This document shows, piece after piece, positions 53,487 through 62,188 of a stretch of DNA of 64,000 nucleotides. Made by a program: the position numbers and the translations under genes. Numbering within the stretch: position 1 is the first letter of the stretch; each line of letters starts with the position of its first letter. The notes beneath the pieces are model-generated. The model did not search any database, was not told where the DNA came from, and saw only the letters and a program-made list of their open reading frames with translations. Origin of the DNA: Methanobacteriota archaeon (lineage in GTDB: Archaea; Halobacteriota; Methanomicrobia; Methanomicrobiales; Methanoculleaceae); assembly GCA_023393455.1 (NCBI GenBank), contig JAEWLJ010000003.1, forward strand, positions 1 to 64,000, given 5' to 3'.

Positions 53487-55100
53487 CACCGCTTCGGCCT
53501 TTTTCTCGCGCGAGTACTGCTCGGCAAGTTTCCTGAGGTCCCGCACCTTGGCGTTCGCCGCCTCGATGATGGAGAGGACCTCAAGGTAGCGGCTGTCTCC
53601 GAGGTTGCCCTCCCTCTTGAGGTTGACGAGCTGCTTGCGGTAGTGCTCGTTGATGGCACGCTGGAGTATGATGTCGCGGGCACGGAGTTCCGCGACGGTT
53701 GTCTCCTGGATCTCGGGGAAGAGGAGGCCGAGCCCGACGATGTTATCGTCGAGGATCCGGTAGACGCCCTGTATCTCCTGCGCGAGAACAGCCCGGGTGT
53801 CGTCCCCATCCCGGGCCGTTCTCCGGAAGAAATTTCCGAGATCTCCCCCGAGATAGCCGAGCCGCCCGATCTCGTTCGACATCCTCACCAGGGAGACCAC
53901 CTCGGTCGCCTCCTGGTCCGAGAGCGACCGTGCGGAGATTGTCCGGAGGGCCTGCTCGATCCTTCGATCAAGGTGACTGTTCAGGCTCTTGAGCCGCTCG
54001 ACCATCTGGTAGTCCGCCTCCTTCGCCGTGGCGAGGTAGGTCATTGCCGCCCGGAAGAGGTCGAGCGTGACCTCGTGGGCATGTTTGAGCTCGCTCTTGA
54101 TCTGTTCGAACCCGAGGTGCGTCTCCTCGGGGATGCCGTCCTCGAGATGGCGTGTCCGCATCAGGATCTCGGGTTCGTTCCCGGGCACCAGCCGTTCGAC
54201 GACCTGCCCGAACCGCCCGATGAAGAGGAGGAAGACCGCCGCCGTGATCAGGTTGAAGGCAAGGTGGGCGTTTGCCACCATCTGCGCCTCGGTCCCGCCG
54301 ATCGACACCACGAAATCGGTGAACAGGGCGAGGAAGGGGAGGATCAGGAGCACGCCCCCGAGGTTGAAGAGGAAGTGAGCTACCGCCGCCCTCCGGGAGT
54401 GGAGGTTCATCCGGGCCGAGGCGATCAGGGTCGTCGTGGTCGAGCCGATGTTTGCGCCGAGCAGGAGCGGGATTGCCTGCGGGAGGGTGAGCAGCCCCTG
54501 CTGGGCGAGGATGACGGCGAGCCCGGTCGTTATGGCGCTCGACTGCACCGTGGCCGTCACGAGAAACCCGATAAGGATGGCGAGCGGGAGCGCCGAGTAC
54601 TCCGTGACAAGCCCGATGAGTTCGGGGTCGTTCTGGAACGGCGTGAGCGCCGTCGAGATGAGATTCAGGCTGAAGAAGACCAGGCCGAAGTAGAAGAGGG
54701 GTTTTCCGAGGAACTTGTAGCGCCGCCCAAAGATCCCGACGAGGAACCCGACCGGGATCAGGACCTGCCCGAACGCTGTCATCTTGAAGGCGACGAGTTG
54801 GGCGGTGGCGGTCGTCCCGACGTTCGAGCCGATGATGATCCCGAGGCTCTGGATGAACGAGAGTGTCCCGCTGTTGACGAGGTTGACGGTGATGATCGTG
54901 GTCGCCGCGCTGGACTGGACAAGCGCGGTGACGGCGGCACCGAGGAGTGCGGCGAGGATCGGCCGCTCCGTCACCCTGCCGAGGATCGCGGCGAAGCTGC
55001 CCTTCGCGACCGCGAGGATCTCGCGGGAGAAATTCTCTATGCCGTAGAAGAAGAGGATCAGGCCGGGAACGACGGCGAATAGTATCTCCCAGGGGACCAT
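53322..55100 (-). CDS. Na/Pi cotransporter with C-terminal PhoU-like domain
   Basis: The 592-aa protein has two symmetric QSSA motifs (VQSSAATTIITVNLVNSG; VQSSAITTGLAVI), about eight helices and a C-terminal helical PhoU-like region (about 340-540). It imports phosphate with Na+. The last 54 residues (after AEAVSVG) lie entirely over the end of the NAD kinase-like gene and look like translated shadow, so they may be an extension caused by loss of an original stop. Confidence 0.9.
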   Translation of the reverse strand: MVPWEILFAVVPGLILFFYGIENFSREILAVAKGSFAAILGRVTERPILAALLGAAVTALVQSSAATTIITVNLVNSGTLSFIQSLGIIIGSNVGTTATAQLVAFKMTAFGQVLIPVGFLVGIFGRRYKFLGKPLFYFGLVFFSLNLISTALTPFQNDPELIGLVTEYSALPLAILIGFLVTATVQSSAITTGLAVILAQQGLLTLPQAIPLLLGANIGSTTTTLIASARMNLHSRRAAVAHFLFNLGGVLLILPFLALFTDFVVSIGGTEAQMVANAHLAFNLITAAVFLLFIGRFGQVVERLVPGNEPEILMRTRHLEDGIPEETHLGFEQIKSELKHAHEVTLDLFRAAMTYLATAKEADYQMVERLKSLNSHLDRRIEQALRTISARSLSDQEATEVVSLVRMSNEIGRLGYLGGDLGNFFRRTARDGDDTRAVLAQEIQGVYRILDDNIVGLGLLFPEIQETTVAELRARDIILQRAINEHYRKQLVNLKREGNLGDSRYLEVLSIIEAANAKVRDLRKLAEQYSREKKAEAVSVGLDDPFSLRHPVAGDDLERVPDLPVEGRISRVNVEEGCCGEFGGRGDHDQVR

Positions 55101-55221
55101 TGTTGTTCAGTGAGTATGGAGTCTTCGCTCTGAAATACCTCTCTAAATGCATCTCCGGCCGGGGAGGCGGTGTTCTTCAGAACCACAGGTTTAATTCCGG
55201 CTGCAGCCCAACCATTTCCTG

Positions 55222-55887
55222 ATGGCAGCCTTCGACCCCTCGGTCCTCGGGATCTTCGTCTTCGGCCTCGTCGCCGGGATCTGCCCCTGCAACAGCGTCC
55301 TCTGTCTGGGCCTCATCGGCTACCTGACGAGCAACAAGACCGATCTCACGCTTGCCGGGATCCTCAGGCTGACCGTGGCGTTCTCGCTCGGGACGATCCT
55401 CGTCCTCCTGCCGCTCGGGGCGGTCGCGGGCTACATTGGGGGATACCTCCTCTTCCTCGACGAGACGATCGCGTGGGGGATCGGCGGGGTGCTGATGATC
55501 CTGATGGGGCTGCAGCTCCTCCACGTCTACAAGCCGCCGATCCGGAGCATCTTCAACCGCTTCCGGGCCCCCATCTCCTACACCGTCACGGGGGCGTTCC
55601 TCCTCGGCCTCTCGTTCGGAGCGATCACCGTGGGGCGCGGGGCGCCGATGCTCCTCGTCGTCCTGACCTACATCGCGCTCTACCAGACGGCGCTCGAAGG
55701 ACTCTTCACGATCTTCGTCTACGCCGTGGGACTCGCGATCCCCCTCATCGTCATCAGCTCGGTCGGCGGTGCGGTCGGGAAGAAGATCAAGGAGAAGGCG
55801 AGGGTGAGCGGGGAGGTCTTCGACCGGATCGTGGGCGTCGCGATCGTCCTGATCGGGGTCTACTTCCTGTATCTGGCGTTCTCGTGA
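55222..55887 (+). CDS. CcdA/DsbD-like thiol-electron transfer membrane protein
   Basis: The 221-aa protein has six helices and the motif AGICPCNSVLCLGLIGYL in the first, as in CcdA-type proteins that carry electrons from cytosolic thioredoxin across the membrane; the second cysteine position is less clear (GAITVGRGAP). It is related to the ArsG-like protein at 14723. It is divergent from the cotransporter gene. Partner unknown. Confidence 0.82.
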   Translation: MAAFDPSVLGIFVFGLVAGICPCNSVLCLGLIGYLTSNKTDLTLAGILRLTVAFSLGTILVLLPLGAVAGYIGGYLLFLDETIAWGIGGVLMILMGLQLLHVYKPPIRSIFNRFRAPISYTVTGAFLLGLSFGAITVGRGAPMLLVVLTYIALYQTALEGLFTIFVYAVGLAIPLIVISSVGGAVGKKIKEKARVSGEVFDRIVGVAIVLIGVYFLYLAFS

Positions 55888-56158
55888 GGGTTCTCTCCGG
55901 CGCCGTGTCTATTTCTCCCCGAGATGCCCCTCTTCCCGGATACCCGGATCGGAGGCGACGATCTTACCTGACATACTGCACCATATCGTGACGTGAACCC
56001 GGGACGCGGTTTGGCTGTCGAATCCCGTAACTCTACGGGAGAGGTCAACGTTCTTCTATAAGCGATTTCTGTCACAATCGTCTACACGTCGGGACGCTTC
56101 GAGCCGTTCTATTCCCGAAGAGATCTCTCGATGCAGCTCTTTCTTCACGGCAGAACGG
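55888..56158. other. Non-coding region with orphan promoter-like element A
   Basis: The 270-bp gap holds a minus-strand copy of the 34-bp element (56056-56089) with no intact gene immediately downstream. The short open frame MTEIAYRRT at 55860-56075 is simply the translation of the element itself. Nothing else identified. Confidence 0.5.
56056..56089 (-). promoter_or_regulatory. 34-bp promoter-like element, copy A
   Basis: Read on the minus strand: acgtgt, then tgacagaaatcg, then cttatag. It aligns without gaps to copy B over 47 bp (56044-56090). Confidence 0.65.
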
Positions 56159-56368
56159 TCAGTCCGGCTGCTTTTCCCGGCACCGTTTGCTCACAACCTG
56201 CACGATGAGGCTGCCAAACAGCAGGATGAAGAACAGGTACCGGGCAAGGGCGCCAGGCCGGCCGTGCAGGATTATATCCTGGTAGAAGTTGACCGCGAGA
56301 ACGACTGCGGCAAGGGCGAGGAGCAGTTTCCACAGGAACGAGAGGTGGTTGCAGTTCATGATCGTCAC
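56159..56368 (-). CDS. Small two-helix membrane protein
   Basis: The 69-aa product has two hydrophobic segments (about 10-28 and 40-60) and a basic, Cys-containing C-terminus (SKRCREKQ). It starts 6 bp after the 56375 gene, so the two form a unit. The start may be ATG 56368 or the internal Met 4. Family not recognised. Confidence 0.55.
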   Translation of the reverse strand: MTIMNCNHLSFLWKLLLALAAVVLAVNFYQDIILHGRPGALARYLFFILLFGSLIVQVVSKRCREKQPD

Positions 56369-56374
56369 CGGTTA

Positions 56375-56920
56375 TCAGATTCCCACCGCCCGGTGGAGAT
56401 AGAACGCGAGGACCACACCGGTTGCCAGAGCGACGAAGACAGCCCGGTCCTTCGACTTCTCGTGGAATATCCATACGCCGAAGTAGGTCGAGAGGCAGAA
56501 CCAGGCGAGGAGCAGCAGGCCGGCGAACGGAACCCCCAGGAGGACCGCCCAGGAGAAGAGGATGAGCGGCGAGAGAGCATAGACCACCGATTTCATCGTC
56601 TTCTCGAACTCACGGTGGACGTCGACGAAGAGCAGGAAGAAGTGCTTGACGAGGCTGACGGCGAGGAGGGCGACGGCTCCGGTAATCAGGCCCTGCACCA
56701 GGGTGACAGGGATGCCGGCTACGATAAACCAGATCCGGTGCAGCCCGTCAATCTCCGCCGCCTCTCCCGTAAGGAGGGGCAGCACCATGAATAGGACCGA
56801 TGCGGCGGCGACGATCGTGAAGTAGAATATGAGATCGTCGCGCAACGGTTTCTCGTTGAGTTTCTGAAAGACCCACCGGGGGCCGGAGAAGGCGCTTTCA
56901 GGTGATATCTCTGTCGACAT
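56375..56920 (-). CDS. Yip1-like multi-pass membrane protein
   Basis: The 181-aa protein starts MSTEISPESAFSGPRWVFQK and has five helices in a Yip1-like arrangement, with a WVFQKLNEKPLRDDLIFYF segment before the first. A ribosome-binding AAGGAAAAG precedes ATG 56920; the longer frame to 57019 translates the promoter element B and is rejected. It resembles in layout the protein at 45196. Function unknown. Confidence 0.75.
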   Translation of the reverse strand: MSTEISPESAFSGPRWVFQKLNEKPLRDDLIFYFTIVAAASVLFMVLPLLTGEAAEIDGLHRIWFIVAGIPVTLVQGLITGAVALLAVSLVKHFFLLFVDVHREFEKTMKSVVYALSPLILFSWAVLLGVPFAGLLLLAWFCLSTYFGVWIFHEKSKDRAVFVALATGVVLAFYLHRAVGI

Positions 56921-56987
56921 GGTCTTCTTTTCCTTGAACGATGGTAACCGCCCGTCCGCTTCCGGTATCGATGAAGTCGATGTTCTC

Positions 56988-57021
56988 CTATAAATGTTCT
57001 CTGTCATGATCGTCCACACGT
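56988..57021 (-). promoter_or_regulatory. 34-bp promoter-like element, copy B
   Basis: Minus strand: acgtgtgg, tgacagagaac, atttatag. The TATA-like tttatag would start transcription near 56965, 45 nt before ATG 56920. Confidence 0.7.
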
Positions 57022-57169
57022 CGGGTCACGGTTGGTTAAAGAGAGGCAGCCGGTGCCCGTTATCGCTCTGACACTAGGCGGGGCCGGGGGGTGGTATAGC
57101 CCCCATTCATCCTTCGTCCGGGTGAGGGGAGCTTGTTTTTACCGATGGGCGGCCTGAAAATCGTTGGTA

Positions 57170-57661
57170 TCAGCGGTGGAGTACTGCCGGGAGGTTCAAT
57201 CGCCTCTCGCGGATGGTCGATGTGAGCTCGAACCGACCCTCTCCGGGTTCGAACGGGGAGCAGGATACAGTCAACGTTCCGGAATGGATACCTTCTGATT
57301 CCTGAGTTGTGCTGTGAGGTATCCCTGCAGGGTCCCAGACGGTCAGGGTGAAGACAGCCGTTCTGGTCCCGCCGAGTTCATTTCCACGGTCGTTTTCGCA
57401 TGCGACAAGGAAGACGCTTCTTCCCGTCCCCGTCTCGATCGAGGGGACCGGGTTCGAGTGTGTTGCGTTGCTCCCAAAGTCGGTCCAGACTCTGCCGAGG
57501 AGATAGACGCCGTGGGTGGCGTTATCCTGGAAGACGATCTTGCCCCCGGCGGTGGTGGTGTTCACGACGATGTCTTCCGTGGCATACGATACGAGCCCGT
57601 ACCCGAGGAGGCCGACAAATCCTATCGCCAGCACGATGCTGCACAATACTTTTCCGCTCAA
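57170..57661 (-). CDS. Membrane-anchored exported protein, function unknown
   Basis: The 163-aa protein has an N-terminal signal anchor (VLCSIVLAIGFVGLLGYGLV), then an extracytoplasmic beta-rich domain with two cysteines (VACEND, VSCSPF). It lies 15 bp downstream of the gene at 57677, which has a similar exported layout and may share a domain fold (WDPAGIPHSTTQ, compare YDAQGMAHTKQ). I do not recognise the family. Confidence 0.65.
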   Translation of the reverse strand: MSGKVLCSIVLAIGFVGLLGYGLVSYATEDIVVNTTTAGGKIVFQDNATHGVYLLGRVWTDFGSNATHSNPVPSIETGTGRSVFLVACENDRGNELGGTRTAVFTLTVWDPAGIPHSTTQESEGIHSGTLTVSCSPFEPGEGRFELTSTIRERRLNLPAVLHR

Positions 57662-57676
57662 TAGAATGCACCCCCT

Positions 57677-58183
57677 TCAGACGTAGTCGAGGTCCCCGGT
57701 GCCTATGTCCGTTGCTTTCGTTGTGTCGAGCCAATCGTGCGTCTCGCACCAGAGTTCGTAGTAGGCATCACCAGTGCCCTGCGAATCAAAATTCACCTCG
57801 ATTGTCCCGCTGGTTGCCCAGTCCACCTTTATTTGTTTAGTGTGTGCCATACCTTGAGCATCGTAGACCGTCAGGCGGTAGAGTGCTCCCTGCCCGTCGT
57901 TGTCTTCGTCATTGGAGTTGTAGTACTTCGCTTTGAAGGTGTTGTACCCGGCCGGAACGGTTATGGGTCCGTACGTCGTCACGCTTGCCGTATCGGCGTC
58001 GCCGTCTGTATACATGACTCCCAGTTCTTCTACGGCCAGAATTCCGATGTCGCCGGTATCCTCGGTTCCGACTTCAATGCTCTCCTGACTTTGAGCCTGG
58101 GCTGCGGAAACCGCACCGACGGAAGCCAGTACAACCAATGCCAGCACCGCCCAGACCGTGATAGATCCGTTTCTGGTTTTCAT
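57677..58183 (-). CDS. Secreted protein, function unknown
   Basis: The 168-aa protein has a typical signal peptide (MKTRNGSITVWAVLALVVLA, cleavage after SAAQA) and an acidic Asp/Thr-rich body (DTGDIGILAVEELGVMYTDG) with a late CxTH (WCETHDW). ATG 58183 follows GGAGGAAACGAAG. A minus-strand TATA (cttatag) lies at 58228-58234. Possible secreted beta-sandwich; partner gene at 57170. Confidence 0.7.
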   Translation of the reverse strand: MKTRNGSITVWAVLALVVLASVGAVSAAQAQSQESIEVGTEDTGDIGILAVEELGVMYTDGDADTASVTTYGPITVPAGYNTFKAKYYNSNDEDNDGQGALYRLTVYDAQGMAHTKQIKVDWATSGTIEVNFDSQGTGDAYYELWCETHDWLDTTKATDIGTGDLDYV

Positions 58184-58369
58184 CTTCGTTTCCTCCATTG
58201 CTACGGCGCCGGAGGGGAGAGGACGTACCTATAAGTAGAGGTAATAATAACCTTCTTTTCGCCTCCGGGCATGCGGGGTGCATCATCCTGTCGTGAACCG
58301 CGGATGTGTGGCCCCGCGACTTATGCGAATGCCTGATGCCGGCATCCGCACTGCTACCTCAACCTCGGG

Positions 58370-58403
58370 CTATTTACCTTTTCTCTCACTTCTCTCTACA
58401 TGT
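58370..58403 (-). promoter_or_regulatory. 34-bp promoter-like element, copy D
   Basis: Minus strand: acatgtag, tgagagaaaagg, taaatag. It, and about 70 bp upstream, resemble the region ahead of the ABC-2 permease gene (copy E), but no permease gene follows here. The rest of 58184-58529 shows only the promoter of the 57677 gene. Confidence 0.5.
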
Positions 58404-58529
58404 TCGCTGTCTTCTTCGGAAAGCGGAAGGCTGGATACATCCTGCACGGCCCACGGAACCGGAGAGGGTCCCGGCTGGCACCGGGAGTGCCGGGGCTCCA
58501 TACTCGGTCCCGCTCCCTCCCGGGCGTGG

Positions 58530-59555
58530 TCACCGGATGTCCATCCGCATGAACCGCGTGTACGCGACGGCGAAGAAGACGGTGGGGTAGAGGATCAGCG
58601 CCACCACGCTCGACCATATCTCGCCGAGCGTATCCTCAAGGGTCGCCCCCGATGACGGGGCGTTGCTGATCCCCTGGATGAGGGCGTTGGTCGCCATCTG
58701 CGGTGATGCGAGGTTTCCGATGCTCTGGATCAGGTCGAATTGCCCGTAATATGCCGTGAACGCTGCCTGGAATTCTTCCGACGAGATGTCCCCGCCGTAT
58801 GCCGTCGGGTCGGGCTCCTCCATCATGAGCGCCATGCCGATATGCGTGGTGGCGTAGGGGAACAGGAAGACGAGGAGGATGAAGACGACCACCGAGAGGA
58901 GCAGGGCGCTGCCGCTCTCCCGGCAGAGGGTGGAGAGGGCGAGCGCGATGGAGAAGAACGTGACGAGGAAGAGGAGGATGACGCCCGCATAGGTCAGGAT
59001 CATCCAGAGATCGCCGGCGGCGGGCACGATCGAGAAGACAAGGAGGAGCGCGGTGGAGATAGCGAGCACGCTCCCGACGACGAGGGCGAGCAGCGCGACG
59101 CCCCCGAGCGCCTTGCCGTTGATGATCTCGTCCCGGTAGACCGGGTGGGAGAGGAGGCTCTTGAGCGATCGGGACTCCTTCTCTTTCGAGATCAGATCGA
59201 ACCCGACGGCGATGGCGAGGAGGCCCCCGTAGGAGATCAACGTGAGGAACATCGAGGAGTAGATACCCTCGACCGGCGGTTTTATGGGCATCATTCGCAC
59301 CGGCCCGTCGAGCCGGTCGTCCATCGCCGCCAGTTGCTCCGAGTACCTATCCAATTCCCTCTCGTAACTCACGACCCCGCTGTACGTCCCCACCAGGGCG
59401 ATGGCGAGGAAGAGGGCGAGAATCACCGGGAACCGCCAGCCCGTGAGCTGGTCGGCAAACTCTTTTTTGGCCACGGTGAAAACCCGTTCCGCCTTCATCC
59501 CCCGGGAAACCCGATCCATCTGCACCTTCCCCGCTGCCATCGATTCCGTTGCCAT
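58530..59555 (-). CDS. ABC-2 type permease
   Basis: The 341-aa protein has six helices and an ERVFTVAKKEFAD start typical of ABC-2 membrane subunits, with a large extracytoplasmic loop after helix 1 (VSYERELDRYSEQL to KPPVEGIYS). ATG 59555 is preferred over GTG 59591 because of an upstream GAGG. No ATPase gene is adjacent, so the partner must be encoded elsewhere. A decayed second copy lies at 61768-62003. Confidence 0.85.
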   Translation of the reverse strand: MATESMAAGKVQMDRVSRGMKAERVFTVAKKEFADQLTGWRFPVILALFLAIALVGTYSGVVSYERELDRYSEQLAAMDDRLDGPVRMMPIKPPVEGIYSSMFLTLISYGGLLAIAVGFDLISKEKESRSLKSLLSHPVYRDEIINGKALGGVALLALVVGSVLAISTALLLVFSIVPAAGDLWMILTYAGVILLFLVTFFSIALALSTLCRESGSALLLSVVVFILLVFLFPYATTHIGMALMMEEPDPTAYGGDISSEEFQAAFTAYYGQFDLIQSIGNLASPQMATNALIQGISNAPSSGATLEDTLGEIWSSVVALILYPTVFFAVAYTRFMRMDIR

Positions 59556-59656
59556 CCCATCATCCTCGCAAAAGATCTCCGCCCGGAGCACCGCCGGCGG
59601 CTCTCGGGCCTGGAAAGACCGCCCGGGTGTTCTCGTTCAGAGACTGGGCCGTAACT

Positions 59657-59690
59657 CTATTTACGTTTTCTCTCACGTTCCTTTACACGT
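59657..59690 (-). promoter_or_regulatory. 34-bp promoter-like element, copy E
   Basis: Minus strand: acgtgtaa, tgagagaaaacg, taaatag. It precedes the ABC-2 permease gene, with predicted start near 59632. The remainder of 59556-59921 shows nothing else identifiable. Confidence 0.65.
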
Positions 59691-59921
59691 CCGCCGCCGT
59701 CTTGCGGAAAGCGAGCGGCGAGGTCCGTCCTGTGCGGCAGAGGAAGCCCGAATCTTCAAGGGCTGCCCCGGGGGAGGTGAGTGCTCAGGATAAGCCGTCG
59801 GCGGCTACCTGCAGCGGGTGACAGGTTGCGGCGCTCTTGATTCACGCGCTAACAATAACAGATTCCCTCCCCTCACGGAGCCTGGTATCGACCACCCGAA
59901 TTCCGGCTTTCGCTCTGCGCC

Positions 59922-60698
59922 TCAAAGCGCCTCCGGTTCCCTCGATGCAGGTTCGTTCCTTTTCAGTTCCTCCCTCATCATTAGTTCTTCCCTTGGTGCG
60001 CCTCCAATTAACTCAATCGTCCTACCATACATCACGGTGCCGTTCAATGCCTCGTTTTCGGGTGTACGGTTGCGCACCCACATTTCCACATGGGCGGGTG
60101 ATGTTATAATAAAACCCGATATCTCCAATTCAGGATGATCGTTCTGGAATTGCATCAGTTCAGCCGCGACCTGCTTACGCTCATTCTCATAATCAAGATC
60201 ATGGATGACCTTGAATGTCCAGCCGCCAGCCTGCCTGCCTTGAATGGCCTTCACCTTCTTTTCGTCCAGTATGGAGTACGCATAGATGATGGCCAGTTTG
60301 TTCTCTGAGTCAAACTCCCATCTGCTTATACCAAATTTTCTGTCTTCATAACTTCGTTGCAGTTGTTCAATCCCCTCTGTCAGCTCTTCCGGCAACACCT
60401 CCGGCGTCATATTTGCCTCTTCTAGCGCTTGCCTCACGAACGGGTGCACATATAGTCCCTGCGATGATCTTTCCGGTGTCATGTTCCTAACCTCCCGTAT
60501 TTCTTCAGGTACCTCATCTGGCGTTGCATTCCGGCTTATACCGCCGGGCAGGTTCGACCCTAATGGCGATCCCTCCGGCGTCACGTTCCCGACCTCCGGA
60601 TGGGGATAACTGTCCGAAAGGTGCACTGTCACGATCATCGCTCCCGTGCAACAGATGATTGCAAGTGCGATGACGATCCACAGGGTCGTTTTTGTCAT
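59922..60698 (-). CDS. Membrane-anchored protein with repeated NxTP motifs
   Basis: The 258-aa protein has an N-terminal signal anchor (LWIVIALAIICCTGAMIV) and an extracytoplasmic region with five N-x-T-P-(E/D) motifs (NVTPE, NATPD, NMTPE, NMTPE, NRTPE), plus a domain near FRIS-like GISRWEFDSENKLAIIYAYS and WTFKVIHDLDYENERKQ. Function unknown to me. It lies 14 bp downstream of the 60713 gene. Confidence 0.65.
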   Translation of the reverse strand: MTKTTLWIVIALAIICCTGAMIVTVHLSDSYPHPEVGNVTPEGSPLGSNLPGGISRNATPDEVPEEIREVRNMTPERSSQGLYVHPFVRQALEEANMTPEVLPEELTEGIEQLQRSYEDRKFGISRWEFDSENKLAIIYAYSILDEKKVKAIQGRQAGGWTFKVIHDLDYENERKQVAAELMQFQNDHPELEISGFIITSPAHVEMWVRNRTPENEALNGTVMYGRTIELIGGAPREELMMREELKRNEPASREPEAL

Positions 60699-60712
60699 TC
60701 ATTCCTCCTCCC

Positions 60713-61321
60713 TCAACCCTTGGTTACATCCCCGTTTTCCTTGATCAAAAACGTCACCAGAGGCACTAAATCGTGGTTTGGGAGACCACAATTAAAGATG
60801 CCTGTTATCTCGTAGATCTTCATCTTTGTATCTTCTGTTTCCGTCCCGTAGGGCATCTGCCAGTTCCCGGGCCTGATATCCAGGTTGTCAAACTGGTAAA
60901 ACTTCCAGCGGGAGAACGTCTGCATATCGCCGCCTAAGAACTCGGCACAGATCGCATGACCAAACCCCCGGGAGTTGTTTATGAGCGACACCATGTAGAA
61001 ATCCAGGTTGAAGGTCCCCTCGATGTAGCAGTGCTCGGGGCAGCCGTCTCTCTCCATCCAGTAGCAGCCCGCCAGCGTCTGGAGATGCGCGAGGCATTTC
61101 CGGGTCCGGGCATACCGTATCACCACGTTCGGCAGGCAATCGGCACTGCTCCACGGGCCCATACCTCCCCCGCAATCCGAAAGCCCGTGGCGGTAATACC
61201 CGATCATGAAGGGCAGATACGCGCCTGCCGACGAGTGGCAATCCCCATCCTGGCGGATGTGCCGGTTGGCGGCAGGAATTTGAGTGTCGGCCCGATTGAG
61301 TGGTCTTTTTTCCTGTGTCAT
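60713..61321 (-). CDS. Cys/His-rich protein, function unknown
   Basis: The 202-aa protein starts MTQEKRPLNRADTQIPAANR and has many Cys and His residues (DGDCHSSAG, LSDCGGGMG, GCYWMERDGCPEHCY, AICAEF), but no membrane segment or signal peptide. ATG 61321 follows a GGAGG at ideal spacing; the longer frame is an extension. I recognise no family. It precedes the NxTP protein in the same unit. Confidence 0.6.
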   Translation of the reverse strand: MTQEKRPLNRADTQIPAANRHIRQDGDCHSSAGAYLPFMIGYYRHGLSDCGGGMGPWSSADCLPNVVIRYARTRKCLAHLQTLAGCYWMERDGCPEHCYIEGTFNLDFYMVSLINNSRGFGHAICAEFLGGDMQTFSRWKFYQFDNLDIRPGNWQMPYGTETEDTKMKIYEITGIFNCGLPNHDLVPLVTFLIKENGDVTKG

Positions 61322-61423
61322 GTTTGTTCCTCCAGTCTTCGAAACGATGCCCGGAGGAACGCTAGACCACAATGGCTATCCCTGATGGCAGCCGGCAACC
61401 TCGTCGCCCTCCGGGCGCGCTTC

Positions 61424-61588
61424 TTAAGGCCGGGATACGAGGGCAATCGAGGCTCCCGGCCCCCGCAGGACACCGTACGCGGTGTCACCGATCAAGGCGT
61501 CAGCGTTCTCCCGTATACCTTTTCTGTGACAAACATCGAACTGTCGCGGCTGTACTCTGGCTGTCGCATTCGCCTGATACGCACTCAT
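61424..61588 (-). CDS. Tentative small protein
   Basis: A 54-aa frame (MSAYQANATARVQPRQFD at the start) has a GGAG ribosome-binding site 8 nt before the ATG and a minus-strand TATA-like element near 61656-61664. There is no recognised homologue or domain. It may not be real. Confidence 0.25.
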   Translation of the reverse strand: MSAYQANATARVQPRQFDVCHRKGIRENADALIGDTAYGVLRGPGASIALVSRP

Positions 61589-61767
61589 TGTTCTATCTCC
61601 TGACAGTATGGCCGGTTTCCAGTGGAAATACGCCTTGATCCCCCGGGTTGCGGGTATGTGTATATACTCCGGTGAGAATCCTGCATACCTTCCTCGGACA
61701 CCGAATCCCGACGGGATAACCGGCCTACCTCGCCGCAGCACCTCCCGGGGAGCGAAAGCGCGCGCCT

Positions 61768-62003
61768 GTCTGTCACCGAGTATCTATCCGCATAAGCCGC
61801 ATGTGCGACGGCGAAGAAGGCGACGGAATAGGACGGTCAGTGCAAACGTGAGAAGCCTTCCGTGAGAGACCAGCATCGGAGCATAGGGGAGTAGGCGCCC
61901 TCGATCGGCGGTTTTACGAGCGTCATCATCCGCTCCGGTCCGTCAGATCGCCCGGCAGACCCTTTTTCGGCCACGGTGAAAACCCGTTTCGCTGTTATGC
62001 GAC
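61768..62003 (-). pseudogene. Decayed ABC-2 permease gene
   Basis: On the minus strand, AKRVFTVAEKGSAG and GPERMMTLVKPPIEGAYSPM match AERVFTVAKKEFAD and GPVRMMPIKPPVEGIYSSM of the intact permease at 58530, with about 45 residues missing between. A frameshifted remnant of the C-terminus (ttcttcgccgtcgca near 61805-61819) follows after deletion of about 200 codons. It is a relic of a duplicated permease. Confidence 0.75.
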
Positions 62004-62154
62004 CCCCTGCGGAGCCCGGTTCTCTTCCCGGAGTCTCCCGCAAAATGGGCATCTGTGGTGGAAGTATGATATCCGATATCAATTTGTCCTTTGCCGCGTG
62101 GATTTTCGGTCGACTGCGGCGTTCTTCCGGGGCAAAACGGATCGAAACGCTTCG

Positions 62155-62188
62155 ACGTGTAAAGAGGTTCGGCAGAGATCGTTTATAG
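62155..62188 (+). promoter_or_regulatory. 34-bp promoter-like element, copy C
   Basis: Plus strand: acgtgtaa, ggcagagatcg, tttatag. It precedes the 62273 gene, with predicted start near 62212, and aligns without gaps to copy B over 47 bp. Confidence 0.65.

Noticed and set aside
55860..56075. A short minus-strand gene starting MTEIAYRRT, similar to the apparent N-terminus MTENIYRRT at 57004
   Set aside because: Both similar stretches are translations of the 34-bp promoter-like element; the real start of the Yip1-like gene is at 56920.
61615..61627. A 13-bp match to the ORB dyad (TTCCACTGGAAAC on the minus strand)
   Set aside because: The essential G-tract is absent and the site is isolated, so it is taken as chance or a relic.
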